Shown here: positions 24,201 through 27,066 of the stretch, one piece after another
How positions within the stretch are numbered: the stretch's first letter is position 1
Layout of the letters: each line of letters begins with the position of its first letter
Assembly: GCA_964552195.1 (NCBI GenBank)
Contig: CAZKFM010000013.1
Location: 7,789 to 71,788, forward strand
From: CAZKAP01 sp964552195
Lineage (GTDB): Bacteria; Bacteroidota; Bacteroidia; Flavobacteriales; Flavobacteriaceae
DNA length: 64,000 nucleotides
Direction of reading: 5' to 3'
The notes under the pieces: model-generated
Databases searched by the model: none
What the model saw: only the letters and a program-made list of their open reading frames with translations
What the model was told of the DNA's origin: nothing
Position numbers and translations under genes: made by a program

Positions 24201-24493
24201 TCCGGATCTGCATCGCTGCTGTAGTTGTTTACCGTAAACTGGCTGGAACCGTCGGAATAGACCACCGTATAGGGGCCAATGCTCGCTCCTATGATCACTT
24301 CGAGCGTGGTGCTTTCTCCTTGGCATATGCTGCTATTGCCCTGAACCTGTATCAGGGCGTCCTGGGCAGTTAGGGCCGGTATTGCCGACAAAGCGGTGAT
24401 GAAGAAGAAGATAGACGGCAAAAGACGAACGGCCATTTGTCGAATGACCATTGCCCTAGGTGCCTCATGGGAGGATGGGTAGTTGTTGCGCAT
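1..24493 (-). CDS. Giant secreted HYR / Calx-beta repeat protein (C-terminus beyond window)
   Basis: This is one open frame of at least 8,164 codons. I checked the phase at about 24.4, 20.0, 15.0, 10.0, 5.0 and 0.1 kb, and it is the same each time, with no stop met in the translation I read. Around residues 20-44 there is a signal peptide (MAVRLLPS followed by a hydrophobic stretch ending ALTAQ). The order then is an Ig-like head, about 45 HYR-type modules with DNC and CxxT signatures, three transitional modules, about 31 Calx-beta modules separated by DNDxA linkers, and the start of a DUF11/DUF7507-like module. HYR and Calx-beta modules are extracellular; Calx-beta binds Ca2+ in known proteins. 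I infer a cell-surface or released adhesin, probably exported by T9SS, but the sorting domain would lie left of the window. The start is uncertain: in-frame ATGs lie at 24493, 24451 and 24436, and the last fits the signal peptide best. Confidence 0.93.
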   Translation of the reverse strand, partial: MRNNYPSSHEAPRAMVIRQMAVRLLPSIFFFITALSAIPALTAQDALIQVQGNSSICQGESTTLEVIIGASIGPYTVVYSDGSSQFTVNNYSSDADPESPTFGGDPISVAPAATTTYSLVSVQDQFGTSLPVSASTTTITVNPLPTAISSTVNSGDPVCYNTPFTIEATAVNGDTYELWNAANTVKLGDLPLSRSITEDTNYTVRAISTQGCSSSIALSVPLEDTPPVISGEGNQTLNPDADSCQTTLPDYRTTVTVSDNCSSVGNISLTQDPVVGSLISDHSTVQLVQITATDEAGNQSTYSFNVTLLDNQPPQLTCTSDVTVGTNTGCTYVHSGTAWNPTASDNCQLTSTQYSLSGATSGTGTNLNGVSFGLGTTTVTWTATDTAGLTQTCSFEVTVEDQVVPVVSCVPDQQVNSDSGLCTYTHTGTSWDVTSSDNCGVNAITYTLSGATVSTVASSLNGVTFETGITNVEVTVQDGSSNTNTCSFTVTVSDQQDPQLSNMPGDLTVPNDPGSCTAVVNWTEPSANDNCSVANLVQTSAPTPGLSSGSTFPAGSTTITYTATDNSGNETVSSFTVTVNDTEAALISDCPADIVQEASPGLCGAIVTFALPTFTDNCAGGSMVQTEGLASGSEFPVGVTTNTFEVTDASGNTSSCSFTITISDTQDPTIPDLPSDITVSNDADQCGANVTWTEPSSTDNCSGSGIAQTSGLSNGAFFPVGTTTVTYTATDASGNTTLGSFEVTVEDTQLPLVVGCPSDINKPADTGACEAAVSWTEPSANDNCTAPGAITWTKSHTPGSTFPIGTTTVTYVAIDEAGNNSLTCSFDVVVTDSEKPVLSNCPTDISLSVDPGQCSAVANWTEPSATDNCTAEGDLVWSRSHSPGDSFPVGSTTVTYTATDEAGNVSNSCTFRVVVADDEAPVAVCAAPTIYLNESGVATLTPADVDGGSSDNCTLAGNLVITLSKTTFNCSNLGENTVTMTVRDAAGNTSTCQANVTVADDISPTLSATGQTIDSNLNADNGGCTYLIKGSEFDPIATDNCSGLTLSYAISGATTATGTGSLAGVTLQAGSNTISWTVSDGSNTSIPLVFTKTVVDAQAPVVSSTGNQYKSNTSGLCGYLVSGSEFDASYNDNCTISEVSYSINGGEPVVAPTLDGVTLPTGINQITWTVSDVNQTSSSSFLVTIEDTELPVITPQADITEEIGGGCDQVVSWTTPEVSDNCGISSLTQIAGLPNGSAFPVGTTTVTYRATDISGNAATMSFTVTVSDLTAPALSCPSGSTEASPFEREADTDLCVYTVQGTEFDALTSDSCGFNAATNSFDGTTTLEGKELPVGEHTITWTATDEAGNSSSCTLYVRVTDNQDPTFTAPDQNYNRNADPGECYYTIPDTFFDLRNLSDNCELQVPTYEITQDDSVVFSGNNTLAGLQLPTDESFAYSVVWTLSDVNGNTVSSVPFEISVTDNQAPSFDCSGNAIRNIPSDGCQYTVVGTEFDPALLTDNCDDSGELAISYTLDGVSGGVSTSLAGTVLDAGVHPVVWSATDSAGNTATCSFNITVVDSVDPTISPITDKTRQAPGGGCSYTAVGTEFDPVSVSDNCPSYTLTNNQNGATTLAGFEFQVGITVVVWSVSDAGGNVTTSQFQVEVQDVNAPEFTLDNDPASTVAVTRSTSADNCLYTVSGSELDPQAVSDNCTTENFSILNDNNNYRSLAFEQFGVGLHTINWTVTDNYGNSNTKTLELTVVDDVSPVINCPQSDYTRVYDQNQSHYTIGLNEFKPVASDNCATTSYTYELTGATTGSGSILSGVQLNEGANVITWTATDTAGNVSTCMFTVNVITDLYPNISCAGDQSKDTDAGQCSYTVQGSEFDAASTTAGVTFTNDYNGLSTLAGAVFPQGTTLVTWTASQTVDGQNYSSNCSMYVFVSDNEDPTITAPADITVNSNSGCWSESLTLGTPVTSDNCGVRSVWNNQAGNSFYVGTHTITWWVEDVHGNRTSDTQTITVVDDDAPTYNCYAALCRQADEGETFYTVYDHEFNPRNVWDCSGPVTVTNDFNNSSTLAGAQISVGVHTVNWTFTDALGNESTCTTTITIESGDPPSVTCRGFQDRSTDPGLCTYTIQGNESDVTSTTPGTTLTYTLSGATSGTGSTTLDGVALNTGATTVTWTATNGGDTNVCCTYDIHVYDDENPVISWPADVTVPVDAGSCNATNVVLGTPTATDNCDSPAQVDYTQSPSTTTFALGETAVYWTARDTRGNTVTHTQTVTVTDNVAPVISCPTETYYREYSNPLVDYYYVVGNEFTPAVSDNCEVVSYTNNRTGNGFLNGQLLGLGTHTITWTANDGNPGTPNSATCDVTIEVVDSFEPLISCPANATASADSDACGFRIPGDNTNYDAVFTSLSGQNRSLTHDLDGAPSNTSLAGATLPVGTTTITWTASQTINGTEYTNTCSFTFTVSDITPPVLDTPFPDVTYNVDTGTCSKTVTLTPPTATDNCSDPADLLISSNAPETFILGDTNVRWEITDEAGNTTVYTQVVTVYDNEAPVITNCPATDITAEATGVNCQVIVSWPALIATDDCAGMQSFTSTHSPGTLFDVGTTTVTYTAIDKNGNESTCSFDVVVTDPAPTLSCVENQTRNVNSGTCSYTVVGNELDPVSISDNCGAPDLTWSFTHPETLELVTGTNSLSGVAIPRGSDNGPTTGQIDITWTATDSGGQQSSCTFTLSLLDNEAPILVIPGNQTRGTDLNQNYYTVTGGEFDDVSAFDNCGIVTKIVNEHGLPTLDGLQLPLGENTITWEATDDSGNKGTAVFYAYIVDSEKPRLDTAPSNTTANAGGSCTAVVNYTPPAFIDNVTAQGNLIVTVSPSEAVPGYEFPVGNTEITYLVLDEAGNSYSYSFDITVNDTSNPVLSCPAGDSGNQFNRNTDTGEAYYTVSGTELDPASYSDNCNTSLTNDYNASETLAGATFPIGSTEVTWTVSDEAGNTATCTIQVVVTDIEEPVINSCPDATVSRNATTGECFYRVTGSEFDPFDFRDNAGVSRLTYSIDGGPEVGTNLNTTLVGAEIPVGTTEVFWRLYDASDNVSATCTTTFTIVDSELPALVPIATQNRNTDPGSGTYTAKSPADDAWDIAISDNCSLAVITYQINTEDPVGTDTSTSIMGAVLPIGTNTITWEATDIHGNTQSGTYQVVVRDQEAPSANCNPITVELAPNGSYTLDSDDIDALSLGSSDPGGIASIEVTPNSFGCVDVGANTVTLTLTDTYGNESSCQATVTVEDNTAPEALCQDLTVILDAAGNATISPEDIDNGSTDACGIASLSLDQTSFDCTDVGSNTVTLAVTDVNGNSSTCTSTVTVVDDVAPVAVCKSITVALDDSGSITLDGTDVDNGSFDNCESALTYSLSPDTFTCADLGANTVTLTVTDPAGYSDSCTAIVTVEDTTAPTVVCQDITVQLDENGLASITAADIDNGSDDACGIQSLALDNTSFDCSNLGADPATNTVTLTVTDVNGNSNTCTALVTVEDAVNPTLTCPGDQTVDTDTDACTYVHSGTDWNPTAADSCTSISSLTYALSGATVAADAPANTSLDGTTFNPGVTTVTWTAIDGSGNSTQCSFDVTVSDNQAPTASCQDITLQLDASGSASLVAADLGSGSFDNCGIQSLSASQTTFGCEDFGANTVTLTVTDTSGNTSSCDATVTIEDPIGPTASCSPITVQLDASGNYTLSGTDIADLSLGSTDNCSGWTAEVSPNTFNCSDIGSPVDVTVTIRDIAGNTDTCTTTVTVEDTTAPTALCQDITLQLDATGNATLTGNDINNGSSDACGIQSFSASQTAFDCSDLGSNVVTLTVTDIHGNIATCDATVTVEDTVAPVFNLCSSNQSENTDPGLCTYTKTSDDWDATATDNCASLTLEFSLSGATTGSGSTLNGVAFNTGTTTVTWTATDSEDNASTCSYEVTVTDNEDPVASAQVAQVDLDRLGTATIIPSDVDNNSTDNCSIVTYEISKDGVSYFSSLDYSCSDIGSNTIYLRVTDSAGRTDVTTTNLEVDDTQAPTLDDLNDRLVDTDSDVCTYTHTDDSWNPTDNCDPAPTITYTLSGATTAITGSNTTLNGQVFEKGTTTVLWTVADHSSPVNSGTVEFDVVVSDPQAPQISCPSNIVQDVAAPGASSALVSGIPSPTFDDNCAVTLLTYQYSGATFSPAQGTGINELSSDTFNLGTTLVRYVAYDEAGNSQDCTFTITVNALPNNTVIPSSASLTTTEDLGTDSFTVALPSIPSGNVVFDVASSDPTEGTVSISKLTFTPANWNTPQTVTVTGVNEDVDDGDIPYTILITTNTDETDPGSGYFNVDPEDVSVTNIDNDTAGITVSSASGPTSEDADTATFTVVLDTEPTSDVSISWSSGDPTESDTFSPPSLTFSPANWDSPQTITVTGKDDDIADGDVNYTLISANAVSADTDYDGMVVDDVDLVNEDNDTAGFTVVPGNLTVSEDGTTATYTVVLNSKPATDAEDYTVVVDVNSSDTGEGTVSPSSLTFTAANWDTPQTVTVTGVDDTIVDGTIAFTAVNSVDTSNTTDPAYDPLNPEDVSIDNTDNDSATVSINDVTVAEGNTGTTDFTFTVTHAGAEVDGGYAVSYFTTNGTAKAPSDFSGSGGSVSFISGAIGETQTITVSINGDTSVEGNETFSLVLNSVIAPGKNITIDPAGKTGTGTITNDDNATLSIADVSINEGDSGTSVLTFTVELDREVEDGLTVDFATADGTATTADSDYDAQTGTLTFAGTPGEQETIDITINGDTKVELDETFRVDLSTIVPISAPAVAISFADDSATGTLTNDDSAVLAITGFTVDEGAGTADFTIALDEQVQSPFTIDFATSDNTASDGSDYDAASTTLNFGGPHALTQMVTVNILEDMVVEPSEELVATLDNLIDGAAQSVSLTGGGPSTSVTSTITDNDAASLSIDDVTVDEDAGTATFTVTLTGSVQNDFTVDYVTSDQSALSPSDYTALGTASLTFGGANSNSQNLVVTIADNNIAEPTETYTIDLSNLNAQGQTGVSIADNQGLGTITDNDALTLDISGFSVTETDGNQLSNFVLSSNIAAQEDIEFTLTTADIGTTAGTDYAPQTAQAYTLLAGETSMNLPVSIGGDLIAEPTETFSGTIALTDARGQDVTITTDSDTSTILDNDALVANLNGFTITETEATETGQFSISTNIAAQFDIEFSFTTADGTALDGQDYTAQAGTVITLPAGSTSVDIPVDILGDLVIEPQESFTADLALTEANAQQASVGTASETAIIEDNDSASLSVSGFTADEDAGSASFTITLDRAVQNAFTVDFNSSDLTALAGSDYTTSGTVELTFGAANPLVQTVSIPIADDSFVEPTEQLSGTLSNLSAGGQDVSLATPSATASITDNDAASIAINDVTVDEDVPEGMAIFTVTLTGDIQDELTVDYTTQDGSADDPAVQPSDYTLTSGTLTFPSGSLSGSTLNIAVPIIDNGINEPVNETYTVELDNLSSTGSASFDDNSGLGTIIDDDPLNTITLTGFTVTETDGNTSHNFVATLDQLAQEPIVIDFTTAFGSADGTDITAQAAQQYTIPSETLTVNIPVEVLGDLKAEPQESFTATITLVDTGGQQVGLGTDTATGTINDNDQATLSISGFSVDEAAGTADFTISSDRPIQEEITVSFDTGDDTAEAGSDYTAVSAVLTFGGSESDTQTVSIPITDDDLVEPSETLNGILSSLSPSSQDVVLDGLGSTASIQATITDNDSASLTIDDVVLTESDTGSDVTFTFTVTHNGKSADGPFTVDFATRDVEAIAGNDYTGQSGTLTFSGATGETQTISVLVTGDLLLEPTETFALDLSEGDFESRNITFTDDSGQGTIEDNDSALLSASASDDTAAEPNNDGEFTLSIGLPSSTDTEISYSITGTADVTEDYTALSGSATIPAGSTSITVAVPVVDDNILEEDESVILTIDFIDAGDSDISIDGSASQATVTIQDDDTAQVSVSATDADAAEPGDDGAYTITLSQESDSDTTVSYTITGTATAGSDHTTLAGTAVIPVGSTSLVIDVEVLDDSILEFTETVTLTLDGITGDSDISIDGTQSTADVNIADNDAAELTVTDITVEEGNNAVWTLTLSADVQGGFTLDYNTADGSALSGSDYSDTTGTITFAGTAGETQTVTVATTDDDLLEFDEAFLVEFSNISNALVSFDNQATATLTDNDAASLSVSDISVEEGDSFSFTVTLSGNVQGGVDIDYATADGTAIDPDDYTAASGTLNFTGTDGESYTITVNTTEDDVAEPQEQFLIDLSNISNALVTFDNQATGTITDDDDLSLSIADNSITETEGTQTLEFVITLSGTAQEDIQIGFSTSDNTALAGNDFTAQTATPVTLTAGDTQVVVPVEILGDAILEPTEVFDVLITLDNTAGQPITVADASAAGTISDNDAAELTVTDITVEEGNNAVWTLTLSADVQGGFTLDYNTADGSALSGSDYSDTTGTITFAGTAGETQTVTVATTDDDLLEFDEAFLVEFSNISNALVSFDNQATATLTDNDAASLSVSDISVEEGDSFSFTVTLSGNVQGGVDIDYATADGTAIDPDDYTAASGTLNFTGTDGESYTITVNTTEDDVAEPQEQFLIDLSNISNALVAFDNQATGTITDDDDLTLSIADNSITETEGTQTLEFVITLSGTAQEDIQIGFSTSDNTALAGNDFTAQTATPVTLTAGDTQVVVPVEILGDAILEPTEVFDVSFTLDDDAGQPITVTDASAAGTISDNDTAELTVSDLSVDEGDSFSFTVTLSGNVQGGFDIDYASADDTAIDPDDYTAASGTLNFAGTDGESYTITVNTTEDDVAEPQEQFLIDLSNISNALVSFDDQATATITDDDDLTLSIADNSITETEGTQTLEFLITLSGTAEQDILIGFSTSDNTALAGNDFTAQTATPITLLAGDTQVVVPVEILGDAILEPTEVFDVLITLDNTAGQPITLADANASATITDNDAAALTVSDLSVDEGDSFSFTVTLSGDVQGGFDIDYATADDTALDGSDYTATTGTLTFAGTDGESYTITVNTTEDGIAEPDEQFLIDFSGITNALVSFDDQATATITDDDDLTLSIADNSITETEGTQTLEFVITLSGTAQEDIQIGFSTSDNTALASNDFTAQTATPVTLVAGDTQVVVPVEILGDAILEPTEVFDVLITLDNTAGQPITLANASAAGTISDNDASAVSISATTQAAEPNLAGVFTLSLTEETSEDTVVSYSVTGTASPDVDYVSLSETVTIPAGSTVATIAVNVLDDSVLEGTETVVVTLTGTDNLVGLGTVTEATVNITDDDTSEVSVVSDTDAAEPATDGSFTVSLSNPVSSDTEIFYSVGGTAALDTDYTALSGTVIIPAGSTSTTLPVEVIDDSTVEGEESVIITLEATSNAVTLATANQTTVTIADNDSSAVTISATTLGAEPDQDGLFTFALSSPAAQPTTVSYTVSGSATAGADYTTLSGTIVVLAGATTVTLPVEVLDDLQLEGDETVVVELTGTDNDVNLGADTEAVITIADNEISALTVSVANDAAEPDQDGAFRFELTTPVAGPTTVSYSLDGSATADDDYFALSGTLIIPAGDTEFILPLNVVDDVWIEGIETAVLTLTGTDNLVNLGTSFEATLNIADDDESRVSVTAMEQAGEPDADGQFELSLSKPVAGDTEVFYTVGGTATPDVDYDALSGTALFPTGSTSVLLDIPVIDDLILEGDESVILSLTGTDNAVTLDTASEATIVLTDNDSSEITVAAGLDASEPDNNGTFVLSLSNPVAVDTEISYTVAGTSLSDADYALLPGTAVIPAGSTSITIEVGVLDDTILEETETLEISLTETNNAVVLGGSSSASINLFDDDDAVVSVSAVNDGAEPDSDGRFVLSLSNPVSTDTEVEYSLDGSAMEGVDYAAMTGTVLIPAETTSFELVIEVIDDLEIEGTETVGIQLTQTGNAVTLSAEASDSLDIADNDQSVVTVVAAADGSEPDQDGAFAILLDTGAEIDTEVTYTLTGTASEGVDYEAFSGSITIPAGTDRVELPVQVIDDDILEFGGETVILTLTGSDGLLQIGDSSEATVQIADNEGVEAGIELIKTVTMEGDGEPGDRLLYTFVIRNTGNVPLEWIEIDDDMLSDTPIAVPGVLPALQETSLTVEYTLIQA
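240..10780 (-). repeat. Array of about 31 Calx-beta modules in the giant protein
   Basis: The array has 32 D-N-D type linkers (plus-strand atcgttgtcggt-like blocks) at about 325-355 bp spacing, bounding about 31 modules of 108-118 residues. Typical module content is LSVSDxSVxEGD, FTVTLSGxVQ, DYATADGTA, DYTAxSGTLTF, GxTQTVTVxxxDD, xxExxExFxVxLS and TITDND. These match the Calx-beta signature, with acidic residues at strand ends that bind Ca2+ in characterised members. Cysteine is essentially absent. The modules between about 2870 and 6220 belong to a recent higher-order duplication, described separately. Confidence 0.88.
2872..6222 (-). repeat. Higher-order tandem duplication inside the Calx-beta array (672, 672, 999, 999 bp)
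   Basis: The marker gggctgtcc on the plus strand occurs at 2921, 3593, 4265 and 5264, giving periods of 672, 672 and 999 bp. The first two units hold two Calx-beta modules each, and the last two hold three. All periods are multiples of three, so the frame is kept. Between the two 999-bp units, bases 4604-5226 match 5603-6225 with no difference that I can see, including at synonymous sites. The 672-bp units are similar but visibly diverged. Confidence 0.9.
10780..11830 (-). repeat. Three transitional repeats (SSDxTEGTVSP type) between HYR and Calx-beta arrays
   Basis: Three consecutive modules of about 110-120 residues carry the motif pattern SSDPTEGTVS, LTFTxANWDTPQTVTVTG, DDDIxDGD and DNDTAG. 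They have no cysteines. Similar modules occur in large bacterial surface proteins next to Calx-beta domains, and their ends (DND-type linker) look like Calx-beta linkers. I do not recall a definite Pfam name for them. They mark the switch from the cysteine-containing to the cysteine-poor half of the protein. Confidence 0.65.
11830..23830 (-). repeat. Array of about 45 HYR-type modules in the giant protein
   Basis: About 45 units of roughly 80-95 residues follow one another. I counted them by the recurring D-N-C (or D-A-C) codon block, which appears on the plus strand as cagttgtc/caattatc variants at about 250-300 bp spacing. Each unit ends in a strand like TTTVTWTATDxAGN, then CSFxVTVxDxxxPxxxC, the typical hyalin-repeat signature. 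Sequences differ substantially between units, so this part of the array is old compared with the Calx-beta duplications. Each unit usually has two to four cysteines, consistent with disulfide-stabilised extracellular folds. Confidence 0.85.
23830..24370 (-). other. N-terminal Ig-like head of the giant protein
   Basis: This stretch follows the signal peptide. It reads QVQGNSSICQGESTTLEV and continues with two beta-rich segments of about 85 residues. The second ends in a segment with ATTTYSLVSVQ-like and NYTVRAISTQGCSSS-like motifs. Such segments are common at the start of large Bacteroidota surface proteins. It is distinct from the HYR modules because it lacks their DNC motif. The module family is assigned by pattern only. 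Confidence 0.55.
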
Positions 24494-24835
24494 GCCAGGT
24501 TGATTGGGTATAATCTCCTTGAGATGCCAGGCATGTGGAAAGCGAAGTAGGATTCGGGTGACGTAACGCCTGAATGATCCCGAGTATACCCTTTCCTTAC
24601 AGGAATCGAACTCTGGATTCATCAAACGATAATGCTCTGTTTTTGAATGTTTTATGTGTTATTCATCCACAAAGCAGTCTAGTCAATATTAAAATTAGAC
24701 CGAGGGAAGATTTTTCTTACTACTAATGTTGTGAGTACCTGGTATACTGAGGTGAAATCAGGTTTAGCTGTGGAATGGGAGTTACGGCTTACATGGCGAT
24801 TTTACAAGGGCCTGGGCCTGAAATAGGTTTAAAAA
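24494..24835. other. Intergenic region upstream of the giant gene
   Basis: This 342-base stretch separates the start of the giant gene from the end of the esterase gene, both on the minus strand. It must carry the promoter and leader of the giant gene unless that gene is read through from the esterase operon. I found no perfect TAnnTTTG box and no clear terminator hairpin. An AAGGAG sequence (24515-24520, minus strand) lies about 21 bases before the ATG at 24493, too far to be a normal ribosome binding site for it. No small gene is evident. Confidence 0.5.
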
Positions 24836-25774
24836 TTAAAGGGATTTTAGCCACATGGCAAGCAATTGGGGCCACTGTTCCAGTCTTCCTTTGCCCAATG
24901 CGAGTCCATAGCCATGTCCCCCATACGGGTAGAGGTGCATTTCTGCGGCTATCCCCTGCTGTTGTAGCGCCTGGTAGAAAGCGAGGCTATGCCCGGGAGG
25001 AACCACGGGATCGTCCCCGGAATGCAACAGAAAGGTTGGCGGTGTACCGGAGTGTATATGCCTTTCATTGGAGTAATACTCGATGAGCCCGGTCCCAGGT
25101 TTTTCTCCAAGCAGATTATTTCTCGAGACGAAAGATCCATTGTCAGGTTGGAAGGTGATAACCGGATAAATCAATACCAGGAAGTCCGGTCGGGCACTGA
25201 TTGCATCAATCGAATCCCGGTTTACCAGAGTTTCTTCGTAACGATTCCCAAGAGTCGATGCCAGGTGCCCTCCGGCCGAGAAGCCCATGACTCCAATTTT
25301 CGAAGGGTCTATATTCCATTCCGCGCTTTTCGATCGAACCCATTTTACCGCTCTTTGCGCATCCATCAGTGAGGCCTGGTGAGGGATGATCAGCGATTCC
25401 GAGAATGGGAGTCGGTACTTCAGGACGAAGGCGGCAATGCCCCTTGAATTCAGCCATTTAGCAACGTCTGTACCTTCCCAGTCATAGGCCAGTCCCCGGT
25501 ACCCTCCTCCCGGCAGTATCACAACCGCCTGACCGGTGGCATGGCGCGGCGAGGGCAGGTAAATCTCCAGAGTGGGCTGCTGAACGTTCTCGATCCATAA
25601 GATGTCGGACCGGCCATCTTCCACACGCAGTGTTCGGATTTCCTTTTCGACGGATTCTCTCTGGTTGGGCACCGGATTATCCCCCCAGAGGTTTACAATC
25701 TCCTGGGAACGAAGTCCGGGCATAGACAGCAGTGCGGCAAAGATGAATACCAGGATTTTCATTTGATGTGTCAT
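24836..25774 (-). CDS. Secreted alpha/beta hydrolase, acetyl-esterase/lipase type
   Basis: This is a 312-residue alpha/beta-hydrolase fold protein with an N-terminal signal peptide (cleavage likely after LRSQ, residue 24). The oxyanion-loop motif PGGGY is at about 88-92 and the nucleophile elbow GFSAGGH holds Ser166. Asp254/Asp255 in SGDDP and His287 in GGHGYG complete the triad. This is the pattern of Aes/BD-FAE esterases, which include acetylxylan esterases removing acetyl groups from polysaccharides; the real substrate cannot be told. It starts about 20 bases after the AraC-type regulator gene on the same strand, so the two are probably cotranscribed. An alternative start is four codons downstream (MKILVF). 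It acts in the periplasm or outside the cell. Confidence 0.85.
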   Translation of the reverse strand: MTHQMKILVFIFAALLSMPGLRSQEIVNLWGDNPVPNQRESVEKEIRTLRVEDGRSDILWIENVQQPTLEIYLPSPRHATGQAVVILPGGGYRGLAYDWEGTDVAKWLNSRGIAAFVLKYRLPFSESLIIPHQASLMDAQRAVKWVRSKSAEWNIDPSKIGVMGFSAGGHLASTLGNRYEETLVNRDSIDAISARPDFLVLIYPVITFQPDNGSFVSRNNLLGEKPGTGLIEYYSNERHIHSGTPPTFLLHSGDDPVVPPGHSLAFYQALQQQGIAAEMHLYPYGGHGYGLALGKGRLEQWPQLLAMWLKSL

Positions 25775-25795
25775 GAGAGTTCGCTTTGAAGATAC

Positions 25796-26929
25796 CTATT
25801 CACCTGCCTGAGCCGACTTCACTGACTTTTGGTATTCCGACGGTGTACTTCCGGTGAATTTTCGAAATACACGGTTGAAGGTGGATTTGGCATTGAATCC
25901 GCTGTCCATGGCCAGGGAGAGCAGGGTAAACCGGTCCGATTCTTCCTGCTCTATTCGATTCTTGACCTCTTCGATACGATAGGAATTTACGAAATCGATA
26001 AAACTCATTCCCAGCCCGGTATTGATCTGATGCGATACCTCCCGGACGGACACGCCGATGAGGGCCGAGAATTCCTTCAGGTTGAGGTCAGGGTTCCGGT
26101 AAGCATGGTTGATCTCCATTTCCTTCTCGATCTGTCTGAGCAGATCCGTATTTTGTACAGCCCGTTGAGTATCATCCTCCATCTGTGCATCCGGATCGTA
26201 TCCCGATAATTCCATACCGGACAAGTCCCTTTGAATAATAGCGCCTCCGCCCAGGAATGCTATAGCCAGTCCGATGGTCAGAGCCGAGAGGGGCGTAATG
26301 GGGTAATTGGAGTACAGGGTTCTAGCGATGATTTCGATGAGCCAGAAAGCGGCCAGAACCAGGATGAGTACGTAAAGGCCACGGAGCCAGTTCAGGGTAA
26401 TGCGGTGGGTATTGGAGAACTCGTTTTCAATGATTCGCTGGTATTTCCTGATTTGCTTCAGCCCCAGTATCAGGTAGATGGACAGGGAAATGAGGCTCAA
26501 TACGAGCTCCAGATCATAGGTGAGGGGTTGGTGTATCTCCATCCAGAACCATCTGCGATAGGCGTAGTCCTGGGATTGAAGAAATAGGTAGAACGCGAAT
26601 TGCAAGCCCGCTGGCAGGAGGTGCCAGGTCCAGTTCCATCCGGTCTGGAAATCGGGGGTGGTCAGAGATCGGGTGTACATCCATAGTAGAGGCCCAAAAG
26701 CCAGGGAAAAGTAAATGGGGAGAAAATAGAAATTGGGATTCTGGCTGTAAATACCCGCTACCCGAAAGAAGGTGTCGCAGATCCAGAGCGCGAAAAGCAG
26801 GAGGAGGGCCGAAAGGAATCGGTTGGCGACCCGATTGCCCTGAATCAGAAGCAGGAGTGTGGCAGAGTATACGCCTTGGGCAATTAGAAACGCCAGCATT
26901 AGACTCTCCGGATTTAGATCAATTTTCAT
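25796..26929 (-). CDS. Membrane-bound AraC-family transcriptional regulator
   Basis: This 377-residue protein has seven predicted membrane helices in its first 237 residues (about 9-29, 38-56, 67-88, 100-118, 141-157, 185-205 and 216-237). A cytoplasmic AraC/XylS-type DNA-binding domain follows at about 275-372, with the family ending FNAKSTFNRVFRKFTGSTPSEY. This architecture is a common Bacteroidota one-component sensor-regulator, whose ligand is usually unknown. It precedes the esterase gene on the same strand with only 21 bases between them, which suggests it controls its own operon, but no operator was identified. Confidence 0.88.
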   Translation of the reverse strand: MKIDLNPESLMLAFLIAQGVYSATLLLLIQGNRVANRFLSALLLLFALWICDTFFRVAGIYSQNPNFYFLPIYFSLAFGPLLWMYTRSLTTPDFQTGWNWTWHLLPAGLQFAFYLFLQSQDYAYRRWFWMEIHQPLTYDLELVLSLISLSIYLILGLKQIRKYQRIIENEFSNTHRITLNWLRGLYVLILVLAAFWLIEIIARTLYSNYPITPLSALTIGLAIAFLGGGAIIQRDLSGMELSGYDPDAQMEDDTQRAVQNTDLLRQIEKEMEINHAYRNPDLNLKEFSALIGVSVREVSHQINTGLGMSFIDFVNSYRIEEVKNRIEQEESDRFTLLSLAMDSGFNAKSTFNRVFRKFTGSTPSEYQKSVKSAQAGE

Positions 26930-27066
26930 CGGTTGGAAATTTCCGATAGGTGTCCCCCAAGTTAGTATTCTTAAGCCGCAGAATTTTATGTCTGCTGACT
27001 TTCTTTTAACTTATGCCCTCCAGGGGGTTTGATTGTCCCGTTCCATCAACTCAAATCCAAATAACA

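Noticed and set aside
27013..27066. An 18-residue N-terminal extension of the SDR
   Set aside because: The Rossmann strand starts right after the ATG at 27067 and the extension has no SDR-like character.
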